Positions 35,070 to 47,069 of a stretch of 64,000 nt of DNA are shown one piece after another. Made by a program: the position numbers and the translations under genes. Origin of the DNA: Thinopyrum elongatum (lineage: Eukaryota; Streptophyta; Magnoliopsida; Poales; Poaceae). The notes beneath the pieces were generated by a model, which searched no databases, was not told the DNA's origin, and saw nothing but the letters and a program-made list of their open reading frames with translations. The stretch spans positions 277,832,904-277,896,903 of the forward strand of contig CM022303.1 of assembly GCA_011799875.1 (NCBI GenBank), given 5' to 3'. The number at the start of each line of letters is the position of its first letter. Positions within the stretch are counted from its first letter, which is position 1.

Positions 35070-36640
35070 GAGGAAGATAAATGTTCAGAAGGGGATTTAG
35101 AGGGAGCCGACCACTCCTATTTACCCCCTGAGGTGTTTTCTCTAACCTGGCATGTTGATGTTGGTCATATCATGCATATGGCGCCTCGCATTGCTTACTT
35201 TATACATCTTATATGTCATCAGCTTAGTTTAGATTTGCTTTGTGTGAATGCCACCTATTTGGTTTCTATATTATAAATGTCAATTATGCAATGCCATCTT
35301 GTTTAGCCAGGCATAATATACGTGAATCATGCAATGCCATCCTGTTTAGCCAGTCATCATATATGTGAATTGTATTGTGCCATACTATTTTTTTCATCAT
35401 GTATTCCATGTGTCGACAATGTTTGTACATTCATCTACTGTTCCTGTGCATCAGCCATTTGAGTCGGTGATGGGAAAATCTGGAGTGAAAACAAGGTCTT
35501 CTGAGCAGTTAGTGCTACCTGTCGATGCAGATTTCTTGCTGGTTATAGATAGCTCCTCAGAGGAGGATTCAGAGACAGATGACCAGCAGTATTCCCCCCC
35601 CCCCGAGGTGTATGCTCCAACTTGGTAGGGTTATATTGCTCATATCATGCATATGGTGTCCTGCATTGACATGCCATCTGCTTAGGTTAGACATGCTTTG
35701 TGTGAATGCCTCATGTTTACTTTCTATATCAGATATGTGAATTATGCAATGCCATGTTTTTTAGCCAGTTATCATATATGTGAATTATGCATCGCCATCC
35801 TATGTAGCCAGGCATCATATATGTGAATTATCTCATGCCATCCTTTCTTTTCATTACGTATTCCATTTGTCGACAATCTGTGTATATTGAACTACTCTTC
35901 ATGTGCATCAGCCATTTGAGCCGGTTATGGGAAAATCTGGAGTGAAAACAAGGTCTTCAGAGCAGACAATGGTACATGTTGAAGCATATATCTCGATGGT
36001 TACAGGTAGCTCCTCAGAAGAGGATTCAGAGACAGATGACCAGTCCTATATCCCACCAGAGGTGTATGCTCTAACTTGCAATGTTTATATTTCTCATATC
36101 ATGCATATGGTGTCTTGCATTACTTAGTTTAGACACATATACACAATATTCAATGCCATCTGCTTAGTTTAGAGATCATACATACGAGTGCCAGTTGCTT
36201 AGTATATGAATTAATTATGTGAATTATATCATGCCATCATGTATACTTAGACATCATATATGTGAATTATTTCATCCCAACCTATTTTAGAAAGACATCA
36301 TATAGTTATGTCATGTCATCCTGTTTAGATACTCATCATATGTTGAATTATGCCATTATATCCTATTAAGTTATCCATCATATATCTGTAACTGTGGCAT
36401 GCTATCCTGTTTAGATAGCCTTCATATATGTGAAATTGTGTCATGCTGTCCTGTTTGGTTAGACAACATATATGTGAATTACCACATCTGTCTATCATAC
36501 AATGTCTGTACATTCAATTTCTTTTCTTGTTTATAAGCCATTTGAATTGGAGGGGTGATGGCAGTATCTAAAGGAGTAAAAACCCGTTCTTCACAAAAGA
36601 CGGTGCTACCCGTCAATGCAGATAGAACCATGGTTGTACT
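35070..36640 (+). pseudogene. CACTA gene region with four repeated exon modules
   Basis: A module coding MGKSGVKTRSS and an acidic SSSEEDSETDDQ, ending in PPEVYAPTW-like residues, occurs at 35453-35628 and 35909-36080. A partial first copy lies at 35070-35150 (acidic part and PPEVFSLTW) and a partial last copy at 36536-36640 (GVKTRSS). Each full copy is preceded by TGTGCATCAG, a good splice acceptor. The spacers hold a 45-base repeat. Such acidic, Ser-rich exons are part of the second gene of grass CACTA elements as I know them; function is DNA binding in relatives, not shown here. Confidence 0.55.
35285..36480 (+). repeat. Dispersed 45-bp repeat in CACTA introns
   Basis: A unit like ATGCCATCCTGTTTAG, then CATCATATATGTGAATT, occurs about ten times in three groups (35290-35385, 35745-35845, 36220-36480), between the exon modules. 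Confidence 0.75.
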
Positions 36641-36960
36641 GGTCCACGGACTAGCCCCACCACACATAATCGAGACTCTTCCAGATTGTACACCTACACT
36701 GTTGGACAGAGAACTAGCTACACCCCATCTAACCCCAACCCCAGCAGATAGTAACCCACTTCTAGTTGACACAGCACCATGTCCACCACAGAGTACCCCC
36801 ACACAAGCAGTTTGTAAGGCAATTGCAGTGCCCAAATCACGAAGACCACCACAGCGAACCCAAACTCCATGTTTAAAGCAGAAGAGCAACTATTCTCAGG
36901 TCAGATTTCGTAGCTATGGTGCATACTCCTTTGCTCTCACATCACTGTATTTACTCATAC
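36555..36960 (+). pseudogene. CACTA gene, Thr/Pro-rich exon
   Basis: Open for 141 codons from 36555 to 36980. After the GVKTRSS start it becomes a Thr/Pro/Leu-rich stretch (repeats of the kind TPTL, TPTPADSNP, STPTQA) and a basic KSRRPPQRTQTP segment. It is probably one exon of the gene that ends at 37821. Exact borders are not determinable by eye. Confidence 0.45.
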
Positions 36961-37545
36961 CATCTAATTTTGAATTTTAAGGATCCAACTGAAACTCCAA
37001 TGGCGTAACAGGTATGTTTTAAACCTATTTCTCTAACTGGATTGTTGTTCTAACTTCTTGCTCTATGTTGATTTCAGTTTCAGTTGTATAAACAGTTATG
37101 TTATCATGTCATGCACATTACAAGTGTTGTTAGTGTTGTGTAGTTTCCCACACTTATATTCTGTCTATGCTGCTGTGTCTTAAAAGGATATGATTTGAAC
37201 TGTGTCTCTATATTGATTTGGCAACATAAATTAGAATGATATAAACAATACAGTGACCATAGTACATAGATATATGTTTGTTTCATGTTGTTATCCTGTC
37301 CACCTTACTACTGAACCGGTTTACCAAAATGAGTTTCATATACTACATGCTAAACCTGTGATGTGTCTGCTTGTTTCTCATGTAGAATGCGAAAAGAATA
37401 TTGGAGAAGAGCACCCCATTATGCATTCGTAGAGAAAGTAACATAGATAAGGTTCAAGATAGTGAGACAACCCTGTTGGTTTCCAAGAAAGGTGAAAAAC
37501 TATCTTATAGACAGTGAGACAACCCCAAAGTCGTGAGTTGATGTA

Positions 37546-37821
37546 GTGTTCGAGTTACTGGCCACTACCGCTGGCACAAGCTCTTCGAACTCGCTGCCTG
37601 AATCACTTCGGATTCTTCAGTCCCAGCTACAAGTTGAAAGGCATCAGTCAGCTGTGCTGCGGCAAGAAGCCGAAGGACTGAGGAAGTCCCTGCAGAGTTC
37701 AAATGCATACTTTTTGCTGCAACAGCAAGCGTTGGAGGATTTTAGCGCCAAACAAGAGAAAGCCAATAAGCTTGCTAAGCTTCTTGCTAGCATGGTGGGT
37801 ATCCAGGATATCGTTTCTTGA
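37546..37821 (+). CDS. Last exon of CACTA gene, coiled coil
   Basis: Open frame of at least 91 codons. After a Ser-rich start it forms a continuous amphipathic helix with heptad-like Leu spacing (SLRILQSQLQVERHQSAVLRQEAEGL and on to LAKLLASM) and ends GIQDIVS. Coiled-coil tails of this kind close the second gene of Triticeae CACTA elements as I recall them, allowing dimerisation. The exon may start upstream of the ATG used here. A plausible 3' UTR follows with repeated GGTGGC-type sequence and ends near 37990. I see no stop or frameshift in this exon. Confidence 0.5.
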   Translation: MFELLATTAGTSSSNSLPESLRILQSQLQVERHQSAVLRQEAEGLRKSLQSSNAYFLLQQQALEDFSAKQEKANKLAKLLASMVGIQDIVS

Positions 37822-38089
37822 GCTCTTCTGAAGTGGTTTCAGTTCTGGACTTGTTTTGCTGCCGCGTTTATTTGCACTGGTGGCCAATTTAGACGCCCAG
37901 TGTATGTAATATGCTGCTTTGTTCACTATATTTGCTCTGGTGGCAAACTTTGATACCCAGTGGATGTAATATTTGTAATAACCATAATAGCCTAGCGTAA
38001 GTTGCTTGCTTATTTATTTCCTTATTGTCTTGTTTATTTTTTTTCTTGTATTCACTGCAGTTCTTTTTCCGCGGTAACCTTTTTATTTA

Positions 38090-39241
38090 GAACTAGGCCA
38101 CAATAACCCTGGGCAACATATGGACCGTTGTAATCATGGTCCTGCTGCCTGTTGTAGTGACCATGGGCCTCCTAAGGTCCGTATGGTCCATGGGCCTTCT
38201 ATGGGCCATAGAATCAGTGGGCCTTCTACGGGCCATATGATTGATTGGTCAAACATGGGATGTACTATTCGTGGACCAATAGTGGTCCGCAATGTGGGTT
38301 GTAAACGGTCTAGAATGGGAATCATCTGTTTATGGGCCGACCATAATGGGACGTTAATAGGCCGGTATGTATAACTGGCTTAATTCTATCGACAGGCATA
38401 ATGGGTCGTTAATGGGTCGTATTAGATGACGCTATGAAAACGGCCTACTGGATTAACGGGCCACAAACGGGCTGACTGTAACCACATGCTGAATTTGGCC
38501 CATCAGCGGAACAGGCCAATAACGGACCATAAGTAATCGGATGCTGGAAATGAGCCCAAGAATAAATGGGCCCTTAGAAGGCCGAAAGGTAATACGGGCT
38601 GGAAACGGCCCAATGGAATAATGGTCCATCAATGGGTATAAAGTGATTTACTGTTCATTAGGGGCCAGTTTCACCACGGGCGGTTAAAGGGCCTCATATG
38701 GGCCGAAAGACGTCATGGGCCATACATGGGCCGGAAGTTACAACGGGCTGGAATCATATTGGAGGGCCCAAATGACGCTACTGGGCCTAATTCGGATAGG
38801 CCATAACGGGCCGCGAGTTAGCGGACTATAAATGGGCTAGATGCGAATAGGCCGTTAACAGGCTTTCGTGGCCCGGCCCTCAACCTTTTGACCAAGTCAA
38901 ACAGGCCGGCCTTTTTAACCTAAGTGGGCCGCTGTTGGGCCTTGCTACGCGTCAACGTATCATAGGCGCCTCTTGTCCATTGGGCGGTTGACATCTGTCC
39001 CAACATGGAGCTGAAACGTGGTTGCTAGAGCCAATGAGAATTTTACACGTGGAAAATCCCCATTGGTCCCGGCTGTTAACGGGTTATCGGATCCATACTG
39101 GAACCCGATAGTTTAACGGCGACCCGTTACGGTGGATGCCACGTGTCGGTTACTCTTGACGAAAGCACTTCCATGACACGCCATTTATCGTCATGGAAGT
39201 GGACACTTCCGTGATGATAATTTTGGCATTGTCATGGAACA
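38090..39241 (+). repeat. CACTA subterminal repeat region
   Basis: Dense array of TGGGCC, GGCCCA and ACGGGC motifs in both orientations. It ends in an inverted pair, CACTTCCATGAC (39166-39177) and GTCATGGAAGTG (39190-39201). In En/Spm-type elements subterminal repeats bind the element's DNA-binding protein. The 5-base GAACA at 39237-39241 is the left TSD of element C. Confidence 0.75.
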
Positions 39242-39531
39242 TGATATGTCTCCAATGTATCTATAATTTTTGATTGTTCCATGTTGTTATATTATCAATC
39301 TTGGATGTTTTATATTCATTTTATAGCAACTTTAAATCATTTTTTGGGACTAACCAATTTACATAGTGCCCAGTACCAATTACTATTTTTTGCTTGTTTT
39401 TTTACTTCACAGAAAATCAATACCAAACGGAGTCCAAATGACAAGAAACTTTTTGGAGAATTTTTCTGCCCAGAAGAAACCAGGGGAGCCCAAGAAGTGC
39501 ACCAAAGGAGGCCCGTGGGGCCCACTAGGCA

Positions 39532-39565
39532 CCAGGGCGCGCCAGAGGCCCCTAGCGCGCCCTGG
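39532..39565. repeat. GC-rich palindrome in U3 of element C
   Basis: Arms CCAGGGCGCGCCAG and CTAGCGCGCCCTGG pair over 14 bp with one mismatch around a 6-base loop. The corresponding place in the 3' LTR begins at 56094, three bases or so from the insertion point of element B. Confidence 0.9.
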
Positions 39566-39610
39566 TGGGTAATGGGTCCCACGGGAGGCTTCTCCACCGC
39601 CTCTCAGATC

Positions 39611-39618
39611 TATAAATA
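39611..39618 (+). promoter_or_regulatory. TATA box of element C 5' LTR
   Basis: TATAAATA, 45 bases after the palindrome, the same arrangement as in element A. In the 3' LTR the corresponding bases at 56173-56180 read TGTAAATA. Confidence 0.7.
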
Positions 39619-40828
39619 CTCTAATATTCCAGAAACCCTAGAGGAGAAGAGAGAAAATAGTTTCTGCCGCTGCAAGTTCCAGAACCACGAGATCCAATCT
39701 AGAGTCCTTTTCCGGCACTCTGGCGGAGGAGTCAACGATCACGGAGGGGTTCTTCATTATCACCCTTGCCCCTCCGATGATGCGTGAGTAGTTTACCATA
39801 GACCTACGGGTCCATAGCCAGTAGCTAGATGGCTTATTCTCTCTTTTTGATCTTCAATACAATGTTCTCCTCGATGTTCTTGGAGATCTATTTGATGTAA
39901 CTCTTTTTTGTGGTGTGTTTGTTGGGATCCGATGGATTGTGAGTTTATGATAAGATCTATCTATGAATATTATTTGAGTCTTCTCTGAACTCTTATATGC
40001 ATGATTGTTATAGCCTCGTATTTCTTCTCTAAAACTTTGGTTTGGTTTGGCCAACTAGATTGATTGTTCTTGCCATGGGAAAAGGTGCTTTGTGATGGGT
40101 TCGATCTTGCGGTGCTCAATCTCAGTGACAGAAAGAGACATGACACACATGTATCACTGCCATTAAGGATAAAAAGATGGGGTCTATTCCTACATGAATA
40201 GATCTTGTCTACATCATGTCATCGTTCTTATTGCATTACTCCATTTTTCCATGAACTTAATACACTAGATGCATGCTGGATAGCGGTCGATGTGTGGAGT
40301 AATAGTAGTAGATGCAGGCAGGAGTCGGTCTACTAATCATGGGTGTGATGCCTATATAGATGATCATTGCCTTGGATATCGTCAAAATTATTTGCTCTTA
40401 TATCAAATGCCCAACAGTAATTTGTTTACCCACCGTATGCTATTTTCTTGAGAGAAGCCTCTAGTGAAATCTACGGCCCCGGTGTCTATTTCCTATCATA
40501 TTATTTTCAGATTTATTAATCCAAAAATACCTTGCTGCACTTTTTATTTATTTATTTATTTATTGTTTTTGTTAGATCTATTCAACCAATTTTATACAAT
40601 TTAATCTATCTCAATACCAAGGAGGGATTGACAACCCCTCTTACGTGTTGGGTTGCAAGTATTTGTTATTTGTGTGCAGGTACTGTTTACATAGTTTGGG
40701 TGGATCCTCCTACTGGATTGATAACCTTGGTTTCATAACTGAGGGAAATACTTACCGTTGTTGTGCTGCATCATCATCTCCTCTTCGGGGAAATACCAAC
40801 GTAGATACAAGCAATAAGGAAGAATTTT

Positions 40829-40846
40829 TGGCGCCGTTGCCGGGGA
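40829..40846 (+). promoter_or_regulatory. Primer-binding site of element C, Asp-tRNA
   Basis: TGGCGCCGTTGCCGGGGA, a perfect complement to the 3' end of plant tRNA-Asp, 12 bases after the LTR. Confidence 0.95.
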
Positions 40847-41031
40847 CGATCTCGTCCAGATCTATCAGGTACCCAATCTCAATTCTCATCTCCTTGCAAT
40901 TTACCTTATTTGCCATTTGCCTCTCGTTTTCATCTCCCCCACTTCTAAAACATTTTCAGAAAAAACACAAAAATATTTGCCTTCTTTTCGCTTGCCTTTT
41001 TCTTGTTCGATCTCTTGTTTGCGTAGTCACG

Positions 41032-42352
41032 ATGTCTCAAGAAAATACCAAATTGTGTGATTTTTCCAATACTAATAATAATGATTTTATTAGTACTTTG
41101 ATTGCTCCTCCCACCGCTAGTGCGGGGTCTTATGATATTAATGCCGCTATGTTGAATCTTGTTATGAAAGATCAATTTTCCGGTAGTCCTAATGAGGATG
41201 TCGTGTCCCATCTAAACACTTTCATAGAATTGTGTGATATGCAAAAGAAAAAAGATGTGGACAATGATATTGTGAAGTTGAAATTATTTTCTTTCTCTTT
41301 GAGGGATCGTGCAAAAATTTGGTTTTCATCTGTGCCTCGCAATAGTATTGATTCTTGGGATAAGTGCAAAGATGCTTTTATTACTAAGTATTTTCTGCCC
41401 ACAAAAATTATTACCCTTAGAAATCAAATCATGAATTTCAAGCAACTTGAGCATGAACATGTTGCACAATCTTGGGAAAGAATGAAATTAATGTTAAGAA
41501 ATTGTCCTACTCATGGTTTAAATCTATGGATGATTATACAAAAAATTTATGCAGGATTGAATTTTATTTCTAGAAATATTTTACATTCTGTTACGGGTGG
41601 TACTTTTATGGAAATTACTTTGGGTTAAGCCAGTAAATTGCTTGATGATATTATGGCAAAATATTCACAATGGCATACTGAAAGAGCACCTACTAGTAAA
41701 AAAGTTAATTCGGTTGAAGAAATTAGTACTTTGAGTGAAAAAGGTGATGCACTTATGAAATTGGTTGCTAGTAAATGCTCCTATTGATCTTAATGATGTG
41801 CCTTTGTCTACTTTGATTGAGCAAAATAGTGATCCCTTAGATGTGAATTTTGTCTCGCGAAACAACTTTAATAACAATGCTTATAGAGGTAATTTTAATC
41901 CTAGACCTTTTCCTGAAAATTCCTCTAATAATTATGGCAATTCCTATGGTAATTCTTCTTATAATAATAATAGGATTCCCTCTTATCTTCAAAGTAACAT
42001 TAAAGAATTTATCAATGCGCAAAAAGTTTTCAACACTACTATAGAAGAAAAGTTGAATAAGATTGATGATATGTCTAGAAGCATTGATAGAATTACTCAT
42101 GATGTAGAGAATCTCACGATTAAAAAAATTCCACCTAAGGTTGATGTCAATGAATCAATTAAAGCTTTATATGTTTCCATGGATGAAAGTAAGAAGAGAA
42201 CCACTATGCTTAGAGCTAAAAGAGAATTTTTAGAAAGAGCATTTTCATCCGATTGCTTTCATAATAATGATGAAGATGTTAAGATTGTTAGTGTTTCTTC
42301 TATTGGTTCCTTGTTTAGTAATATTAAACTTGATTATAAGGGGATTGAATAA
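41032..42352 (+). pseudogene. Gag of element C, broken
   Basis: Starts at the ATG at 41032 (MSQENTKLCDF), chosen because it follows a leader like that of A and opens the family's conserved N-terminus. The Gag domain is intact to residue 198 (RAKIWFSSVP, SWDKCKDAFITKYF, SWERMKLMLRNCP). A TAA follows ITLG at about 41626. A frameshift near 41770 precedes the second open part (41765-42352), which holds the Asn-rich stretch and the DDMSRSIDRI helix. A stop at 42350 ends it. The capsid domain alone would still be made. Confidence 0.85.
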
Positions 42353-42451
42353 GAGTCAACTTTAGCTAGAAGGCGTCCCCATAATTCGGAGGATGAAAAT
42401 CTTGAAAAATGATAAAAGTGGGTTTGGGAGGTCAAAACTTTAACTAGCGAT

Positions 42452-43112
42452 GTGCACACACTTTTGGATTACAAAGAATTTAATTATGATAGTTGTTCTT
42501 TGATTGAGTGTATTTCATTGTTGCAATCCATGATAAATTCACCCAATGCCTTTGAACAAAATAAAGCTTTTACAAAACATATTGTGGATGCCATGCTAAA
42601 AGCCTTTAGAAGAAAAGTTGGAGTTAGAGATTTCAATTCCTAGAAAATTATATGATGAATGGGAACCCACCATTAAAGTCAAGATAAAAAATTATGAGTG
42701 CAATGCTTTATGCGATTTAGGTGCTAGTGCTTCTACAATTTTGAAATCTCTATGTGATGTGCTTGGTTTTACCAATATTGAAGAATGTTCTCTTAATTTG
42801 CACTTGGCGGATTCTACTATTAAAAAGCCTTTGGGAAGAATCAATGATGTTCTTATTCTTGCAAATATGAATTATGTGCCCATAGACTTTATTGTACTTG
42901 ATAGTAATTGCAATCCGTCTTGTCCCATAATACTTGGTAGACTGTTTTTACGAACTATAGGTGTCATGATTGATATGAAAGAAGGGAATATCAAATTTCA
43001 ATTTCCTCTAAAGAAGGGTATGGAACACTTCCATAGAACTAAAATTAAGCCACCATATGAATCAATCATGAGAGCATCTTATGGAACAAAAACTAAAGAT
43101 GACAATACTTGA
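42452..43112 (+). pseudogene. Aspartic protease of element C
   Basis: The N-terminal part (42452-42643) ends in a frameshift. The catalytic part (42618-43112, 164 codons) is open, with active site CDLGASAST, LADSTIKKP, then CPIILGRLFLRT and a tail ending KTKDDNT. It is the best-preserved protease of this family in the window. Directly after it the coding sequence ends; no RT follows, which is a family trait and not a deletion of this copy, since A and D look the same. Confidence 0.8.
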
Positions 43113-45522
43113 ATCTATGCATTATGCCTAGTTTGGGACATAAAACGATATCGCTTGTTGGAAGGCAACCCAATGAATAAAATATTTTTTTCTCTTTTTC
43201 GCCCTATTCTTGAGTTTTCACACAATTATGATACTGTTATGATTGTGTTTTTTATGTTTTAATTAGTGTTTGTGCCAAGTAAAGCTTTTAGGATCATGCT
43301 GGGTGATAATTGATTTGATCTTGTTGAAAAACAGAAACTTTTACGTCCAGTAGCCGAATTTCTAAAAATTACAGAAGCGACAAAAAATTCTAATTTTTTT
43401 ACACAAGATTGATATACAAAGTGCCTACGTTGTCCTAATGTTTCAGAATTTTTGGAGTTACAAAAGTATGGTCAAAGTCCAGATTACTACAGACTATTCT
43501 GTTTTTGACAGATTCCGTTTTCGTTGCATTGTGTGCTTATTTTGATGAATCTATGGACTATATCAGGGGGTATAAGCCATGGTAAAGTTAGAATACAGTA
43601 GATATAATGCAATAACAAAATTTGAATGGGTTTTCTACAGTACTTAAAGTAAAGATTGGTTTTCTTATACTAACGGATCTCATGAAGGTTTTGTTAATTT
43701 TTGTGTGATTGAAGTTTTCAAGTTTTGGGTGAGATCACGATGGATGAAGGAATAAGGAGTAAGAAAAGCCTGAGCTTGGGGATTCCCCATTGCACCCAAG
43801 TTAATATTCAAGGAGAACTAAGCAACTAAGCTTGGGGCTGCCCTGGAAGGCATCCCCTCTTTCTTCTAACGACCATCGGTAATTTTACTTGGAGTTGTAT
43901 TATATGAGTCTTTGCTTGTTTTGCTTTTTAGTTTGCCACAATTATCCTTGCTGGACACACCTATTTGAGAGAGCCATAATGATGCTATGATTTGTTAGAA
44001 TTGCTCTATGTGCTTCACTTATATCTTTTTTAGCACAGTGGTGCTTTAATTTTGAAGAAATATGCTCTCATGCTTCACTTAGATTTTTTTGAGAGTTAGT
44101 AAATTTTAAATAATTATCCTCTCATTACTTCACTTATATTATTTTGAGAGATGAAAATTGTTTTGAAGAAATATGTGCTCTCATGCTTCACTTAAATTTA
44201 TTTGAGAGCTTTGTTGGTAGCAATGGTAATATATGAAATTAATCCCAAAGTGATAGATATTCAAGAGGGATATAATAAAAACTTTCGAGAAGATCATTGG
44301 ATATTATAAAATTGATTCCTTGTAATAGTTTTGAGATCTGAAGATAATAATATGTGAGTCATGTTGGTGAGTAATTATGCTTTAGTAAGAATATTGGTGT
44401 TAAGGTTTGTGATTCCCTATGCAAGCACGAAAGTCAATAGTTATGCAACCAAGTTACATCCTACTTGTGGTGCATTATTCAGTGTTATTTATGTTTAATG
44501 CTCTCTTACGATCATTTTCATTTCTTGGTTGGTCGCTTCTCAATCTATTCGCTAGCCTCCATTCGTACTAAGTAGGAATACTACTTATGCACCCAAACTC
44601 TTTAAACAAAGTTTTTCCAAGTCCACCATATCTACCTATATGCGGTATTTCCATGTCGTTCCAAGTAAATTTGTATGTGCCAACTCTAATTTTGAAAATG
44701 AATTTCCTTTTTGTGTGCCTGTACCGCCCATGAAGCGGAAGAGGGTGACCAATATTTTCCATGCTAGATACTTTATTCTCAAGATGAGTGTTTATTCACT
44801 TGTCATTGCACGAGAGTGTGGTAAGGTAATAGGGATGCCCAGTCCCGAAATGAAAAAAAATTATATATGTTGCTCAATAATAAATTCCTTGGAAAGTGTT
44901 GGTATGGAAGGCACCCGTGGATACGGCTAACCATGGATTGTGAAATAATGGTGGAAAAAAGAATGAACTTTATTTTATGTTTGGGAACCGCCTATGATTT
45001 ATCTAGCATGGAAAGTATTGGGAATTCTCGGTCGTTTTCGTTAACAGGAAAAGCATGCCTCTCAAAACAATTTTATCTCTCAATTTAAGCTTTGAGCTCT
45101 GGCACCTCTACAAATCTCTGTTTCGCTTTGTGAAGGGCCTATCTATTTACTTTTATGCAAAAAAATATTATTTTTTGAGTATCCATCCTCTCTTATAAAG
45201 CACCAACTAGGGAACAGTATTATCATACTTGAGCATTGGGCATAGTTAATATTTTAAGTGTGCTTCGTGACTGGATCAATGATAGAGGATAATGGGCTAG
45301 GGATAGCTTTCTTTAGTGTTGATATTTTGAAGGACATAGTTGCTTGTTGATATGCTTGAGTATTGATGTCCTCATGTCAAATATAGACTATTGCTTTGAA
45401 TCATCTAAAAGTCCAAATGTCCATGCTACAAAAGAAAAGATTATGAGATGAACATGTTAGGCAGCATTCCACATCAAAAATTCTATTTTTATCATATACC
45501 TACTCGACGACGAGTAGGAATT
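43113..45522 (+). mobile_element. Non-coding region of element C
   Basis: About 2.4 kb matching the non-coding region of element A in reverse. It contains PPT-like repeats at 43772-43784 and 43828-43842, four to five CTCTCATGCTTCACTT motifs (44000-44215) and no credible ORF. Conservation without coding in A, C and D implies an RNA or cis function; that is inference. Confidence 0.75.
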
Positions 45523-45536
45523 AAGCTTGGGGATGC
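45523..45536 (+). promoter_or_regulatory. Polypurine tract of element C
   Basis: AAGCTTGGGGATGC immediately before the 3' LTR start TGATACGTCTCC at 45537. Confidence 0.9.
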
Positions 45537-46971
45537 TGATACGTCTCCAACATATCTATAATTTTTTATTGTTCCATGCTGTTATATTATCAGTCTTGGA
45601 TGTTTTATATTCATTTTATAGCAACTTTATATCATTTTTTGGGACTAACCTATTGACATAGTGCCCAGTGCCAGTGGCTGTTTTTTGCTTATTTTTTACT
45701 TCACGGAAAAACAATACCAAACGGAGTCCAAATGCCACAAAACTTTTTCGGAGAATTGTTTCTATACACAAGACACCAGGGGAGCCCAAGAAGTGCACCA
45801 GAGGAGGCCTGTGGGGCCCACTAGGCACTGATGACCCACAAGTATAGGGGATCAATCGTAGTCCTTTCGATAAGTAAGAGTGTCGAACCCAACGAGGAGC
45901 AGAAGGAAAGGACAAGCGGTTTTCAGCAAGGTAATGTCTGCATGCACTGAAATTATAAGTAACGAGTAGTTTGGTAGCAAGATAATTTGTAACGAGCAAG
46001 TAACGGTAATGGTAACAAAAGTGCAGAAGGTAGCCCAATCCTTTTGAGGCAAAGGACAGGCCAAAACGGTCTCTTATGATAAGCAAAGCGTTCTTGAGGG
46101 TACACGGGAATTTCATCTAGTCACTTTCATCATGTTGGTTTGATTTGTGTTCGCTACTTTGATAATTTGATATGTGGGTGGACCGGTGCTTAGGTGCTGT
46201 TCTTACTTGAACAAACCTCCTTCTTATGATTAACCCCCTCGCAAGCATCCGCAACTACGAGAAAAGTATTAAGAATAAATCTAACAATAGCATTAAACTT
46301 TTGGATCCAAATCAGTCCCTTACAGAATAGCGCATGAACTAGGGTTTAAGCTTCTGTCACTCTCGCAACCCATCATCTAATAACTAGTCCACAATGCATT
46401 CCCTTAGGCCCAAATATGGTGAAGTGTCATGTAGTCGACGTTCACATGACACCACTAAGGGAATCACAACATACATATCATCAAAATATCGAACACATAT
46501 CAAGTTCACATGATTACTTGCAACAAGATTTCTACCGTGACCTCAAGAACAAAAGTAACTACTCACAAATGATAATCATGCTCAAGATCAGAGGGGTATT
46601 AAATAGCATAATGGATCTAAACATATAATCTTCCACGAAACAAACCATATAGTAATCAACTACAAGATGTAATCAACACTACTAGTCACCCACAAGTACC
46701 AATCTATAGTTCCGGTACAAAGATTGAACACAAGAGATGAACTAGGGTTTGAGAGGAGATGGTGCTGTTGAAGATGTTGATGGAGATTGCCCTCCCCAAG
46801 ATGGGAGAGTTGTTGGTGATGATGATGACAATGATTTCCCCCTCCGGGAGGGAAGTTCCCCCGGCGGAATCGCTCCGCTGTAGGGCAAAAGTGCTCCTGC
46901 CCAAGTTCTGCCTCGAGACGGCGGCGCTTCATCCCGAAAGTCCTCTCCTTATTTTTTCTAGGTCAAAATGA

Positions 46972-46979
46972 CTTATATA
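46972..46979 (-). promoter_or_regulatory. TATA box of element B left LTR
   Basis: Minus-strand TATATAAG, 33 bases downstream of the palindrome. The identical motif stands at 55717-55724 in the other LTR. Confidence 0.7.
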
Positions 46980-47011
46980 CCAGAAGAGGGGCACCAGAGG
47001 TGGGCCGAGGA

Positions 47012-47069
47012 GGGCACAACCCACCAGGGCGCGCCTGGGCTCCCTGGCGCGCCCAGGTGGGTTGTGCCC
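47012..47069. repeat. Long GC-rich palindrome in element B LTR
   Basis: Two 24-base arms (47012-47035 and 47046-47069) pair with one mismatch around a 10-base loop. Both arms contain the AscI sequence GGCGCGCC. The other LTR has the same structure at 55757-55812. Confidence 0.95.

Larger units (their letters stand above)
34307..39241 (+). mobile_element. CACTA (En/Spm) transposon, main part
   Basis: Right portion of a CACTA element whose end was carried to 57377-57503 by insertion of Gypsy element C. It contains exon-like pieces of a second-type CACTA gene (35050-37821), its 3' UTR, and a 1.1 kb subterminal region full of GGGCC/GGCCC motifs. The left terminus (CACTACAAA...) is not in the window or has been lost. 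No transposase TNP2 domain is visible, so this is a truncated or non-autonomous copy. Confidence 0.75.
39242..40816 (+). repeat. 5' LTR of element C
   Basis: 1575 bp from TGATATGTCTCC to GCAATA; the last CA of the 3' LTR is altered here. It holds the palindrome at 39532-39565 and a TATA box. A (TTTA)n microsatellite lies at about 40545-40565. An ORF at 39281-39787 lies wholly in the LTR and has no known domain. Confidence 0.9.

Noticed and set aside
39281..39787. 168-codon ORF in the 5' LTR of element C
   Set aside because: It spans the palindrome and TATA box of the LTR, so it is not protein-coding sequence.
45616..46116. 166-codon minus ORF across the C/B junction
   Set aside because: It is a chance frame running from one LTR into another element's LTR.
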